Shown here: piece after piece, positions 8,054-15,532 of the stretch | Numbering within the stretch: position 1 is the first letter of the stretch | Layout: each line of letters opens with the position of its first letter | DNA from: Rhodococcus sp. IEGM 1409 | Lineage (GTDB): Bacteria > Actinomycetota > Actinomycetes > Mycobacteriales > Mycobacteriaceae | DNA length: 64,000 nt | NCBI RefSeq assembly: GCF_030056735.1 | Contig: NZ_JASHKN010000001.1 | Span: forward strand, 248,001-312,000 | Reading direction: 5' to 3' | Program-made: the position numbers and the translations under genes | Notes under the pieces: generated by a model | The model's database searches: none | Told to the model about the DNA's origin: nothing | Seen by the model: only the letters and a program-made list of their open reading frames with translations

Positions 8054-10036
8054 TCAGATCACCTCCGCCTGCACTGTGGGGACATTTCCACTGTAGTTGA
8101 CACCGACGATTAGCAGCGACATTGTCACGTCCATCAACAGTTCCCTTTGGTCTGTCATCGCTGGATCTCCTGCGCCCGCGATCCAGAATGCAGGTGTGCC
8201 GGCGCGGACGGTGAGCTCGAACAGCACGGGTCCGCCGCCGACGAAGGGTCTTGTGAAGCCGCTGGTCGCTTGCTCGCGCGATGTGGACGCCGCGAGGAAT
8301 CCTGGTGTCGGGATAGTTTGTCCGATGTACCGCTCGAGGTCGGAGTTGGTCCGCCGGATGAGGGTGCTGACGTTTCGGATTCCCCGGTAGAGGACGACGT
8401 CCGATTGCACCGCGTTGCCGGATAGCAGGGGCAGCAGCGCGTCGATGACGTCCTGAGCTTCCTCGTCTTCGGCTTCGTTGCGCACAACGTCTTGTATTCG
8501 ACGATAGAACCGATCCATTCCTTGCCAGCGGCGGACTGCCGCGCGTTCCTCGTCGCTGAGTTGGCTGATCGGTTCGGCGAAATCTCGGTCGAACTGTCCG
8601 GCGAGGGCTTCCGCGTCCTCGGGAGTCGGACCGCCGGTGGGCCGTTCGATTATTTCGGGTTCGGGTTCTTCGTCCATCTCAGGGATGTCGGCAGGATCAG
8701 GGTCCGGCTGATCGTCGTCAGGTTCGGTTTCGTTGTCGCTGTCGTCGGTTGGATCTCCTTCGACTGCAGGGTTATCCGGTAGCTCTTCGTCGTCAGTGTC
8801 CAGGTCCGGTTCTTCGTCTGCCACGTGAAGTTCATCATCGGGAATGTCGTCCTCGAGGTCGGGGATGTCGTCGTGTGGGGTGGTGAATGGTTCGTCGTCG
8901 GGTTCGAGAATTTCGGGGGATTCTTGAGTGCCGTCGTCGGCGTTCACGGCGTCTTGAACGTCGGGTTCTGTGCGTTCGATGGGGTCGAGTACTTCGCCGC
9001 GGCGTTCGCGATTCAGGCGGTCGATCGCGGTGGCGGCGTCAGCTTCGTCGTCGGGACCGAGTCGGGCACCCATTGGTGAGACTCCGCGGCCACCCCACAC
9101 CCCTTGCAGTTCTGCCTGCATCTCACCGCCGGTGAGGATGCGCATGGTGCAACGGCAGTTGATGACTTCATGCGCGGGGCCGCCAGGGAATGCGGGATGC
9201 ATGAGCAGTGCGACGCCGACGCGGAACGGTTCGGCCAGTTTCACGATCTGCCCGTCAGCGACGTTGTGGGATGCCCGCGTCCGCTCATCGGAGGTGGACA
9301 GCCACGCCTTGTACATTTCCTCGCCGGTGGCTTCGGCGGTCGCTTGAGCGGACGCCAACGATCCGCCCTCGACGGCGCCCTGAATCTCGGTGCGAGCGAT
9401 ACGGCGCGCCAACCACTTCCACTGCTGCTGCGACTCGTCATGCTGATTCCACAGGCGCCGGCGCTTCCCACGCAGGAAAGGCAGTTCGTCGCGATCCGTT
9501 GAGGGATCAGCGATCTCGGCATCGATAGCGGAGATGTCGGCGCGGATGCGGCGTGATGGTGCGTCGATGTCGAGGATGCGTCCGATGCGGTCGGTGATTT
9601 GTTCGATGGATTCGTTCTGCTGCATCGCCTCCAACAGTTCTGGGCGAAGTTCTTCGAATGCTCCTTCGGGCCAGATCTTGAGGCGGTCATGGACGGTGGC
9701 CATATGGTGCTCTTGGAAGTGCACCGGTGAGATGTCGGCGGCACGGGACTGCGCGGCGAATGCTTCGCCGAATGCTTCGGCGATGGCGGGTTCGACATGG
9801 TTTTCGAGGGCTCGTGCCCAGGCTGCGAATGATGCGTGTGCGGCGTCGATGTCGGGGATTGGGTCGTCTGCGGCGGCGGTGAGCGCGGGTACGGGTTGCC
9901 CGAGGACGAGTTGTCGGGTGGTGTCGAGCCAGATGGTCATCGCGGTGATGACCGCGTTGTAGATGTCGCGTTCGCCGCGGCGGATCCGTGCGTCCGCGCG
10001 CATCCGCTCCGACAACCACGGATCCTGCCTGGCCAT
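8054..10036 (-). CDS. MuF minor head protein with C-terminal ADP-ribosyltransferase toxin domain
   Basis: ATG 10036 overlaps the stop of the tiny gene before it (TGATG). In the 660-residue product, residues about 1-310 form the Mu gpF-like minor head domain, with the hallmark run from KAWLSTSDERTRASHNVADGQ (243-263) to HEVINCRC (289-296). Residues 350-470 are a very acidic Asp/Glu/Pro linker. Residues 480-660 look like an ADP-ribosyltransferase exotoxin: Y550-R551-G, S584-T-S586 and Q630-R-E632 give the R-STS-QxE series. MuF-toxin fusions are a described class of phage-borne polymorphic toxin. The QxE form predicts arginine-type modification. Portal lies upstream and the capsid protease downstream, as expected for MuF. 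Confidence 0.85.
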   Translation of the reverse strand: MARQDPWLSERMRADARIRRGERDIYNAVITAMTIWLDTTRQLVLGQPVPALTAAADDPIPDIDAAHASFAAWARALENHVEPAIAEAFGEAFAAQSRAADISPVHFQEHHMATVHDRLKIWPEGAFEELRPELLEAMQQNESIEQITDRIGRILDIDAPSRRIRADISAIDAEIADPSTDRDELPFLRGKRRRLWNQHDESQQQWKWLARRIARTEIQGAVEGGSLASAQATAEATGEEMYKAWLSTSDERTRASHNVADGQIVKLAEPFRVGVALLMHPAFPGGPAHEVINCRCTMRILTGGEMQAELQGVWGGRGVSPMGARLGPDDEADAATAIDRLNRERRGEVLDPIERTEPDVQDAVNADDGTQESPEILEPDDEPFTTPHDDIPDLEDDIPDDELHVADEEPDLDTDDEELPDNPAVEGDPTDDSDNETEPDDDQPDPDPADIPEMDEEPEPEIIERPTGGPTPEDAEALAGQFDRDFAEPISQLSDEERAAVRRWQGMDRFYRRIQDVVRNEAEDEEAQDVIDALLPLLSGNAVQSDVVLYRGIRNVSTLIRRTNSDLERYIGQTIPTPGFLAASTSREQATSGFTRPFVGGGPVLFELTVRAGTPAFWIAGAGDPAMTDQRELLMDVTMSLLIVGVNYSGNVPTVQAEVI

Positions 10037-10101
10037 CAGAACACCCAGAACTTGAGCAGTGCCCACACAATCAGGGCCGCTTCGATCAGGTCGAGGATCA
10101 T
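10036..10101 (-). CDS. 21-residue membrane micropeptide coupled to MuF
   Basis: ATG 10101 (MILDLIEAALIVWALLKFWVF) overlaps the stop of the Cys-rich gene as ATGA, and its own stop overlaps the MuF start as TGATG. The peptide is almost entirely one hydrophobic helix. It could be a real micropeptide or a translational bridge that delivers ribosomes to MuF, which has only a weak Shine-Dalgarno sequence. The overlap chain is the main evidence. Confidence 0.4.
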   Translation of the reverse strand: MILDLIEAALIVWALLKFWVF

Positions 10102-10250
10102 CGGCAGCACCGTCTGCAGCACGCGCAGCCCTCTTCATCGCCACGACTCTGGCCACTGCCACCTTTCGGTGGGGGTGGGACAGGGCCGGTGTACGGTTTC
10201 GCGATCGCTTGGGGGACAGCGCCACCTTTGAATGGCCGCCAGATGTTCAC
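10098..10250 (-). CDS. Small Cys-rich protein (50 aa)
   Basis: GTG 10250 overlaps the upstream stop as GTGA, and the frame ends in ATGA with the next micro-gene. The product begins VNIWRPFKGGAVPQ, has a Pro-rich middle (TGPVPPPPKGG) and ends with five clustered cysteines in CACCRRCCR. The reading frame fills the otherwise empty gap between two head genes. The Cys/Arg tail could bind metal or nucleic acid, or be a site for membrane modification. Function unknown. Confidence 0.5.
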   Translation of the reverse strand: MNIWRPFKGGAVPQAIAKPYTGPVPPPPKGGSGQSRGDEEGCACCRRCCR

Positions 10251-10429
10251 GAGTCGGTCCACCTCTCGTCGGGGTAGTTCAACGGCTTCGTGAATCCGAA
10301 ATCCGTTTGCGCGGAATGCGTGATCTGCGGTTGGTACGGCGCAGGAGGAACAACAGGTTCGTCGCGCGAGAATTCGAGGGAGTAGCCGAACAGTTGGATG
10401 AGAATGCGCACCCCCGGGCGGCTACTCAT
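10247..10429 (-). CDS. Small head-module protein (60 aa)
   Basis: The 60-residue frame starts at ATG 10429 inside the end of the preceding gene (eight-base overlap) and ends in a GTGA overlap with the next. It reads MSSRPGVRILIQLFGYSLEF and then a Pro-rich polar tail ending NYPDERWTDS. It has no domain I can name. Overlaps on both sides support a real gene in the portal-MuF segment. Confidence 0.5.
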   Translation of the reverse strand: MSSRPGVRILIQLFGYSLEFSRDEPVVPPAPYQPQITHSAQTDFGFTKPLNYPDERWTDS

Positions 10430-10766
10430 GTGCGACTGCCAGGACTCGTTCCAGATCCGCGCGCGTGTGCTGCTGGCGCGTCACCAACAGTTCACGGACA
10501 TACCAATCGCACAGCGCGTACACCTTCGGTCGGCCCGGTAGGACCAACCGGAGGTGATCCCAGGCGCCCTCCAACAAGCGATCGCAATCCTCGTGACGCG
10601 ATGCGTTCGGGAGTTGCGTGTACAGCAGATGATCTGGGGTTTCTGCGATCAGCACCTTGCGGCGGTCGCGGGACACGTTGCGGCACCGCTTTCCCGCCAT
10701 CTCCAATGCCCGCAGGACTGCGACTTCGCTGGCGAGGACAGTGGATTCGTCGATGGTCACTGTCAT
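10422..10766 (-). CDS. Hypothetical head-module protein (114 aa)
   Basis: This soluble protein begins MTVTIDESTVLASEVAVLRALEMAG and is mostly helical, with a basic patch (GKRCRNVSRDRRK) and a conserved-looking middle (HLLYTQLPN, DRLLEGAWDHLRLVLP). Its start overlaps the portal stop as ATGA. A gene between portal and MuF is unusual in minimal phages but common in actinophages. No function can be assigned. Confidence 0.6.
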   Translation of the reverse strand: MTVTIDESTVLASEVAVLRALEMAGKRCRNVSRDRRKVLIAETPDHLLYTQLPNASRHEDCDRLLEGAWDHLRLVLPGRPKVYALCDWYVRELLVTRQQHTRADLERVLAVAHE

Positions 10767-12370
10767 TCGCCTGGTCCTGTCTCGACGTTGTCGTCTGGTT
10801 GTTCGGTGGGTTTCTCGGGAATGGTCTGCTCCGCTTTCGGTTCGGGCGGCGGCGCCGGGACGGTCGCGCCGACATTCTCGGGGGATGCTTTCGCGGGTTC
10901 TACGAGGCCGATGTCGATACCCAACTCTGGGAGGATCTGCGGCGCCAACGACGGGTCCGAGAGCACCAGCTTCGTCAGCAGGCGACGACGGGTCTCCTCC
11001 GGCGTCGGTGCGTCCTTCTCGCTGAATCCGTTCTCCCGCAGCATCGCCGCATCGGACAGCACTTCCTTGGCGTGCAGTTCTCGGGAGTCCGATGACTTGT
11101 CCGGCCGCAACTCCAGTTCGGACGCGTCAAACCAGATCAAATAGTCCGCCCAGTCCTCGACACCAGACGCCTCGAGCATCGGGTGCAGCCATCCGACGGT
11201 GAGGGCGTGGCAGATCGTGGCGACAGTCGGCGAGAGGACGAGGGTGACCTCTTCGGACGAGATCAGCCAGCCCGTCCAGTGATTCGCCGAACCCATGCCG
11301 AGGAGCGTCTCGGGCGGTGAGTCCATTCCGAGCGCGATACGGCGGATGGAGCTCGTCTCCATCTCGGGGAGCTTCTCGTCGAGGGGTGTCGCGAAGCTCA
11401 GATGCTTCACCTTGTCGAGGAACTCCCCTGGACCCTTCGCGACCATCGGGACCACGGCCGCCGCCGAGTCTGGATCCTGGATGGGCGTGAGCATGTTCTC
11501 GATCAGCTCTTCGACGAACGGGTCTTCGTTGGGGTCGTCGCTCTCGCGGTGGACGGCGAGGGTGATTTCGGACGGGACGAGCAGGAGGCCGGCGCCTGCT
11601 AGTCGTGAGTCGATCTCTGCTCCGGTTCGTTTCCCCAGCGCGCGGAGTGTGCGGGCGATGGGGAGAACAGCTTTCGCGGGGCAATCGGCAAGGGCCTGGA
11701 ACTGGGGATCGGGCTTCCAGCAGCGGATGACGACGTCGTCTTCGGTGAGGTTGCGGGTTTCGATGCCGTCGTTGAGTTTCCAGGACTTGCCTTGTCCGGT
11801 GAGTTCGTTGACGGAGTGCGGCGCCCAGGACAATCCGTTCTCGTCTTCGCTGACGACGAGGAGGCTGTCGCCGTTGAAGGCGAGTTGCTGTCCACCGCGG
11901 TGAAGGGCTTGTTGTGTGCGGGCGGTGTCGCCGAACATCTCGGAGCACAGTTCGAATGCGAGTCCGTCGTCGACGCGTTCTGGTTCGTCGTTGCTGACGT
12001 CGGGTCGTTTCGCTGCGAACAGTTTGTATTGGGATGCGCCGCGCGCGACGCGGTCGCCGGCGAACCGGAACTCGGGTACTTGCCCGCGGAGTTCCCACGC
12101 TTCGTTTTGCCAGCCAGCGACTGGTGGGCGTTTCTTTTGTCTGGCGAGGCTTTTGCCGTAGACGACTTCGGCGGCGGCGGTGACGGTTTGCGGTGCGTAG
12201 CGGCTGTTGGTGGAGGGGGTGACGTAGTTGCCGACGACGGGCCCGCGGCGAATTGAGGCTCTGCGGAGTCGGCGTTCGGCGCGGTTGGGTCTGCCGGGGT
12301 GTGGCGGTGCGCCACCTGCGAGTTTCTCGGCGATGGCGTGTGCGTTGCTGTCGGGGCGGCGGGTGCGCAT
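10763..12370 (-). CDS. Phage portal protein
   Basis: ATG 12370 overlaps the DUF1360 stop by one base (TGATG), which sets a 535-residue product, normal for portals. Its order (terminase upstream, MuF and protease downstream) is the classic head cassette. Visible features are the basic N-terminus, SRYAPQTVTAAAEVVYGKSLA, a central clip/wing region (FNGDSLLVVSEDENGLSW, DDVVIRCWKPDPQFQALADCP), the long SSIRRIALGMDSPPETLLGMGSANHWTGWL segment with the LG-x-ppe pattern of portals, and a disordered Pro/Glu C-terminus. It forms the dodecameric DNA channel at the capsid vertex. Confidence 0.85.
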   Translation of the reverse strand: MRTRRPDSNAHAIAEKLAGGAPPHPGRPNRAERRLRRASIRRGPVVGNYVTPSTNSRYAPQTVTAAAEVVYGKSLARQKKRPPVAGWQNEAWELRGQVPEFRFAGDRVARGASQYKLFAAKRPDVSNDEPERVDDGLAFELCSEMFGDTARTQQALHRGGQQLAFNGDSLLVVSEDENGLSWAPHSVNELTGQGKSWKLNDGIETRNLTEDDVVIRCWKPDPQFQALADCPAKAVLPIARTLRALGKRTGAEIDSRLAGAGLLLVPSEITLAVHRESDDPNEDPFVEELIENMLTPIQDPDSAAAVVPMVAKGPGEFLDKVKHLSFATPLDEKLPEMETSSIRRIALGMDSPPETLLGMGSANHWTGWLISSEEVTLVLSPTVATICHALTVGWLHPMLEASGVEDWADYLIWFDASELELRPDKSSDSRELHAKEVLSDAAMLRENGFSEKDAPTPEETRRRLLTKLVLSDPSLAPQILPELGIDIGLVEPAKASPENVGATVPAPPPEPKAEQTIPEKPTEQPDDNVETGPGE

Positions 12371-12672
12371 CAGTCCTCCTCGGCAGATCCGACGAGGGTT
12401 GCGGCTGTGCCGATTAGGTATGACGCGGTCAGTGCTGCTGTGACGACGAGGTAGGCGGGATGCCAGCTGTAAAAGTATGCGAGGGTGAACATCCCACCGC
12501 CGATGTACATCGACATGCACCACGGGCACGTCACCAGATAACTGAGGTCGTTGTCCGGTCCTAGTCGCCGGATGAAGAACGCCCGAAAGTGGCGGGTGAT
12601 GTAGTCGTCAGTGACAAGTCGGGTTAGCCGCGCGGCGGCACCGAGCGTCAGCAGGAAGATCGTGATCGACAC
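12370..12672 (-). CDS. DUF1360-like membrane protein
   Basis: GTG 12672 has AGAGGAG nine bases upstream, and dyad B lies 20 bp before the start. The 100-residue protein has an N-terminal hydrophobic helix, a CPWCMSMYIGG motif typical of DUF1360, and two more membrane helices (YLVVTAALTASYLIGTAATL). The Cys pair next to a membrane segment suggests a redox or metal function, but the family has no proven role. It is the first gene of the portal operon and may be expressed with virion genes. Confidence 0.65.
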   Translation of the reverse strand: MSITIFLLTLGAAARLTRLVTDDYITRHFRAFFIRRLGPDNDLSYLVTCPWCMSMYIGGGMFTLAYFYSWHPAYLVVTAALTASYLIGTAATLVGSAEED

Positions 12673-12692
12673 GGTGTGCAGCTCCTCTATTC

Positions 12693-12720
12693 CGGTGGAC
12701 AGAGTTGAGTGTATCTACCG
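12693..12720. promoter_or_regulatory. 28-bp dyad B (putative phage operator)
   Basis: Arms CGGTGGACA (12693-12701) and TGTATCTACCG (12710-12720) are imperfect inverted repeats. Seventeen consecutive bases ending at 12720 are identical to dyad C. On the leftward strand a TTGACG lies at 12740-12735, 17 bases before TAGATA in the dyad, so this copy may overlap a promoter for the portal operon. Confidence 0.6.
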
Positions 12721-12744
12721 AAACAGAGGACCTGCGTCAACTAG

Positions 12745-13533
12745 CTACAGATACCCGCGGTCCTCCCACCACTGCTGGTAGGTCTCGACCAGCCAGCGGT
12801 CGATCTGTGTCCGCGGCGCTCGCTTCGGCAGGTCTGCGTGGTCAGCGAGGTGCAGCAGTTGCTGTTCGAGGTCTGCGGCGCGTTGTAGTGCTTCTTCTTT
12901 CGTGTGCTTGCCTTCGCGTAGTTCGGTGAGCCAGGCACGTTCGGTTGGCGGCATTGGAAGCGTGATGCGGCCGGTGGTGAGGAGTTCGACGCCTTGGATT
13001 CCGAGGCGAACCATGTGGTAGGCGAACTTGGTGTCGAAGCCGAACACGTCGACCAGTTCGGGCCGGTTGGTGTGTCGCTTTCCTCGCAGTCCGAGCATTT
13101 GTTCGCGCTGCGATTTCATGTAGCCGGCGAACCGCATGGCTGCTTCGCGTGAAAGGAACCGTTCGGGGTGGGCTTGGAGGTCTTCGCCGACAGATGAGTT
13201 GAGGACGAGTTCGTGGGGTGGGATGAACATCAGGAGTAGCACGGTGGGGTTGCCGGCGGCGGCGAGTCGGGACCATTTGCGAAGTGAGTAGACGACGAGG
13301 TCGAGGTCTCCTGCGCCGGACCGGACGCCTTCGGGTTGTGTGCGGTATTGGTATTGCTCGAATGTGCTGTTGCCGATGACGAATTCGGGTGGCTCGATGC
13401 ATACTCCCATTTCGTCGCGGTCATCGTTTCCGGTGGTGACGCCGTGGAGTCCTGATCCGACTTGGCCACGGAGGATGGTGTTGTTGTCGGCGATGGTTTT
13501 GAATTTGGGTTCGCTGTGGGCGATGGCGGTCAT
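12745..13533 (-). CDS. RlaP-like nucleotidyltransferase (DNA polymerase beta superfamily)
   Basis: ATG 13533 has GAGGAG upstream, giving 262 residues. The N-terminal GSGLHGVTTGNDDRDEMGV is the G-S-x-x-x-G ... D-x-D/E metal-binding loop of nucleotidyltransferases, in the form seen in the RlaP family linked to predicted RNA repair. Further matching landmarks are LDLVVYSLRKWSRLAAAGNPT, the MRFAGYMKSQREQMLG helix and TKFAYHMVRLGIQGVELLTTG. No RNA ligase is seen nearby, so it probably acts alone or with host enzymes, perhaps on damaged tRNA ends. Between terminase and portal it is an accessory gene. Confidence 0.75.
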   Translation of the reverse strand: MTAIAHSEPKFKTIADNNTILRGQVGSGLHGVTTGNDDRDEMGVCIEPPEFVIGNSTFEQYQYRTQPEGVRSGAGDLDLVVYSLRKWSRLAAAGNPTVLLLMFIPPHELVLNSSVGEDLQAHPERFLSREAAMRFAGYMKSQREQMLGLRGKRHTNRPELVDVFGFDTKFAYHMVRLGIQGVELLTTGRITLPMPPTERAWLTELREGKHTKEEALQRAADLEQQLLHLADHADLPKRAPRTQIDRWLVETYQQWWEDRGYL

Positions 13534-13805
13534 AGTGTCTCCTCGTTTCGGATGAAGTCGTCGGCGTGCATGTGTTGGTGGCAGGTGCCGCATCGGTTGT
13601 CGCGGTCAGGAAGGATCTGGGCTTCCATGGCTTTGTATCCGGCGAGGTGTTTGTCGCAGAGTGCGATGCGGGGCATGGTGTTGTGTTCGTGCATGTGGAC
13701 GTCGGCGAGGTGGGTGGCCGGCTGGTCGCAAGGTGTGTTGGTGCGGACGTCGTACAGCGCGCATGTGGGCGCGAAGTCGAGATGTGCGATCGACTCTTCG
13801 GTCAT
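13530..13805 (-). CDS. Small Cys/His-rich (zinc-binding-like) protein
   Basis: The 91-residue product has spaced Cys/His groups: CALYDVRTNTPCDQPATH, LADVHMHEHN, LCDKHLAGY and CGTCHQHMHADDF. This is compatible with two zinc sites, the first resembling the C-x(n)-C...H layout of small phage zinc proteins. It overlaps both neighbours by ATGA. Its role is unknown; DNA or RNA binding or structural zinc are the plain options. Confidence 0.6.
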   Translation of the reverse strand: MTEESIAHLDFAPTCALYDVRTNTPCDQPATHLADVHMHEHNTMPRIALCDKHLAGYKAMEAQILPDRDNRCGTCHQHMHADDFIRNEETL

Positions 13806-13969
13806 GAGATCCGTCCTCCGCCTCGCAATTTGCCGACTTCAAGTTTGCCTTCGGCGACGAACCGCTCAGGTCCGAAAATCGACATCCTCCGACGCCAAGG
13901 TCCGCGCCACTGAGTCCAGACAGTCCAGATAGGTCGATGTAGCCCGGTCGTCGATTTGTGGACAATCAC
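13802..13969 (-). CDS. Small basic protein (55 aa)
   Basis: GTG 13969 overlaps the upstream stop as GTGA and the frame ends in ATGA with the next gene. The product is Trp/Arg-rich at the start (IWTVWTQWRGPWRRR) and ends FVAEGKLEVGKLRGGGRIS. It fills the only gap in an otherwise continuous chain of coupled genes. No family recognised. Confidence 0.5.
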   Translation of the reverse strand: MIVHKSTTGLHRPIWTVWTQWRGPWRRRMSIFGPERFVAEGKLEVGKLRGGGRIS

Positions 13970-14505
13970 TTCACTCTCCGGTGGTTGCGGGTTTTGGTGG
14001 GGCGGCGCTGGCCGGCCGGGTTGTCTGCCCAGATGGGCGGTGTCGTGGATGGGCGCGGTAGGGCCCGCTGCTGCGGGGTCTCGGGTTCAGGTTCGACAAG
14101 ACCAACGTCGACCATCCAGGCAGGGAGTTTCCCGGCCTGGATGATTCCGCCGCGATCAGCATTCGACGCCTCCTCGTCGAACGGGCTGTCCGGCAACGGA
14201 TAGACGGGCAGCACACCCAACTCGTGGAGTCGGGCGTAGATGCGCCGATGAATGATCTGCGAGTGGGTGAGTGCTTCATCTGACGGGATTGGGGCGAATG
14301 CGTAGTCGCGTCCGAACTGCATGGGTTCGCCGTCGGGGATGATGGTGATCCGAGTTTCGCGGGTCGGGGAGTGATAGAACCCCGAGCCGATTGCGCTGTC
14401 CACACGAGCGATCCCCTCCGTGCGTCCACCGTCGACGTCGACGAACACGACCCTGTCCCCCGTCTTGATGGACGGCCCGTCGCGGTACGGCTTGCTGTCG
14501 CTCAT
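13966..14505 (-). CDS. Hypothetical phage protein (179 aa)
   Basis: MSDSKPYRDGPSI at 14505 is preferred because AAGGA lies nine bases upstream and the start overlaps the previous stop as ATGA; an ATG nine bases earlier is possible. Residues about 10-60 look like a small beta barrel (IKTGDRVVFVDVDGGRTEGIARV). Helices follow (SDEALTHSQIIHRRIYARLHELG), then a Pro-rich basic tail. It has no known domain; an SH3-like fold at the N-terminus is conceivable. Confidence 0.6.
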   Translation of the reverse strand: MSDSKPYRDGPSIKTGDRVVFVDVDGGRTEGIARVDSAIGSGFYHSPTRETRITIIPDGEPMQFGRDYAFAPIPSDEALTHSQIIHRRIYARLHELGVLPVYPLPDSPFDEEASNADRGGIIQAGKLPAWMVDVGLVEPEPETPQQRALPRPSTTPPIWADNPAGQRRPTKTRNHRRVK

Positions 14506-14909
14506 ATCTGCCATTCCTTCTGGTAGTCGGGGTGGTCGGAGTAGACGGCGGCGAGGTGCCACAAGGTCCAGGTGATGAAGAACGGGGCGTTGATGCCGCG
14601 TTCTTCGAGATTGGTTCGGGCTGCTTCCATCTCGCGGACCACACCGCGCTTTGCAGCCACATCGCGGAGTGCTCGTGCTGGGTCGTAGTGGGCGATGTGC
14701 GGCCCGTCCTTCTCTTCGACTGCTGGGCGGAGTCCTTCGCTGTCGCAGGTCACGTTCCAGCGGTCGCCGCGCTCACCAAGGCGAGGAGCGAACACCTCGT
14801 CACCCTCGTACGCCCACTCCGCATACTCGGACTGCCGGCCGATTGCGGTGTTTGCGATCTTCTCGTCGTCGTTGAGTCGTGCGCGGAGGAATGTGGTGAC
14901 GTCACTCAT
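14502..14909 (-). CDS. DUF6221-like protein
   Basis: The 135-residue protein starts MSDVTTFLRARLNDDEKIAN. It has HIAHYDPARALRDVAAKRGVV in the middle and ends YSDHPDYQKEWQI, the characteristic pattern of a family common in actinobacteria and their phages (DUF6221). The family has no known function. Overlaps of eight and four bases join it to its neighbours in the accessory operon. Confidence 0.7.
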   Translation of the reverse strand: MSDVTTFLRARLNDDEKIANTAIGRQSEYAEWAYEGDEVFAPRLGERGDRWNVTCDSEGLRPAVEEKDGPHIAHYDPARALRDVAAKRGVVREMEAARTNLEERGINAPFFITWTLWHLAAVYSDHPDYQKEWQI

Positions 14910-15231
14910 GGGTGGTCCATTCGGTGAGGTGTTGTTCGATGACGTGGGTGTCGTATTCGGTGGCGAATGCTTTGCATTCTTCGAGGGTGTAGCCGACGAA
15001 ACGTGGGTCACTGGTCCCGGTCACGGGATGCGCGACGGCATAACGGATTCCACCGGTAGGCAGGAGTCCATCGAGAGCTTCGACTACGGCTACAGCCTTC
15101 GCGAGGTATGGCTCCTGATCTTCGGGCAGGAGGAGAAACCAGTTGGGCACTCCACCGTGGGATCCGTCCTTCACCCACAGCGCTTCGGCGGTCCGCAGGG
15201 TTGCTTCGTCACGGATCTGTTCGGGTGTCAT
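14902..15231 (-). CDS. Hypothetical phage protein (109 aa)
   Basis: The product starts MTPEQIRDEATLRTAEALWVKDGSH and is soluble, with a helical beginning and a C-terminal segment GYTLEECKAFATEYDTHVIEQHLTEW. It overlaps the next gene by eight bases and the previous by four. I recognise no family. Confidence 0.55.
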   Translation of the reverse strand: MTPEQIRDEATLRTAEALWVKDGSHGGVPNWFLLLPEDQEPYLAKAVAVVEALDGLLPTGGIRYAVAHPVTGTSDPRFVGYTLEECKAFATEYDTHVIEQHLTEWTTHE

Positions 15232-15329
15232 TCGGTGTCCTTCAGGTCTCGGTAGATGAGGAAGCCGATCACGGTGAATCCGCCGATGATGACGGTGAGT
15301 GCGACGGCGGCGAGGAAGTACGGGTTCAC
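15228..15329 (-). CDS. 33-residue single-span membrane peptide
   Basis: GTG 15329 overlaps the upstream stop as GTGA. The product VNPYFLAAVALTVIIGGF continues with TVIGFLIYRDLKDTE, one transmembrane helix with a charged tail. A longer frame starting at 15470 would run antiparallel to good coding sense and is rejected. Such micropeptides recur in this prophage (10036, 29424, 30773). Confidence 0.5.
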   Translation of the reverse strand: MNPYFLAAVALTVIIGGFTVIGFLIYRDLKDTE

Positions 15330-15532
15330 GTTCGTGCCTGTTCGAGGAGATAGCTGAGGGTGTCTTGGTTCCAGAAACTGTTGTCGGCGTTGGCTTCCCC
15401 GCGAGTGGGGAACCCTGCTGCTGATTCGTTGACGGTGCGGCCGGTCGAGGTTCGGCGGATCCACCGCCACTCCCCCAGCGAGTCCTGATAGATGCGCACA
15501 GTGTCCGGCGCCGGCATCGGATCCGCGCTCAT
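15326..15532 (-). CDS. YegP/DUF1508-like small protein
   Basis: The 68-residue protein has the segment VRIYQDSLGEWRWIRRTSTGRTVNESAAGFPTRG split over the first 45 residues, which resembles the beta-beta-alpha DUF1508 (YegP) repeat (y-D-x-G-e-x-R-W-R...G...S-e-g-y). Members are small secreted or cytosolic proteins without a defined role. Here it is one unit rather than the usual tandem pair. Confidence 0.55.
   Translation of the reverse strand: MSADPMPAPDTVRIYQDSLGEWRWIRRTSTGRTVNESAAGFPTRGEANADNSFWNQDTLSYLLEQART

Noticed and set aside
10232..11095. A 287-codon rightward frame opposite portal and neighbouring genes
   Set aside because: It crosses several well-supported leftward genes and reads as Arg-rich low-complexity sequence.
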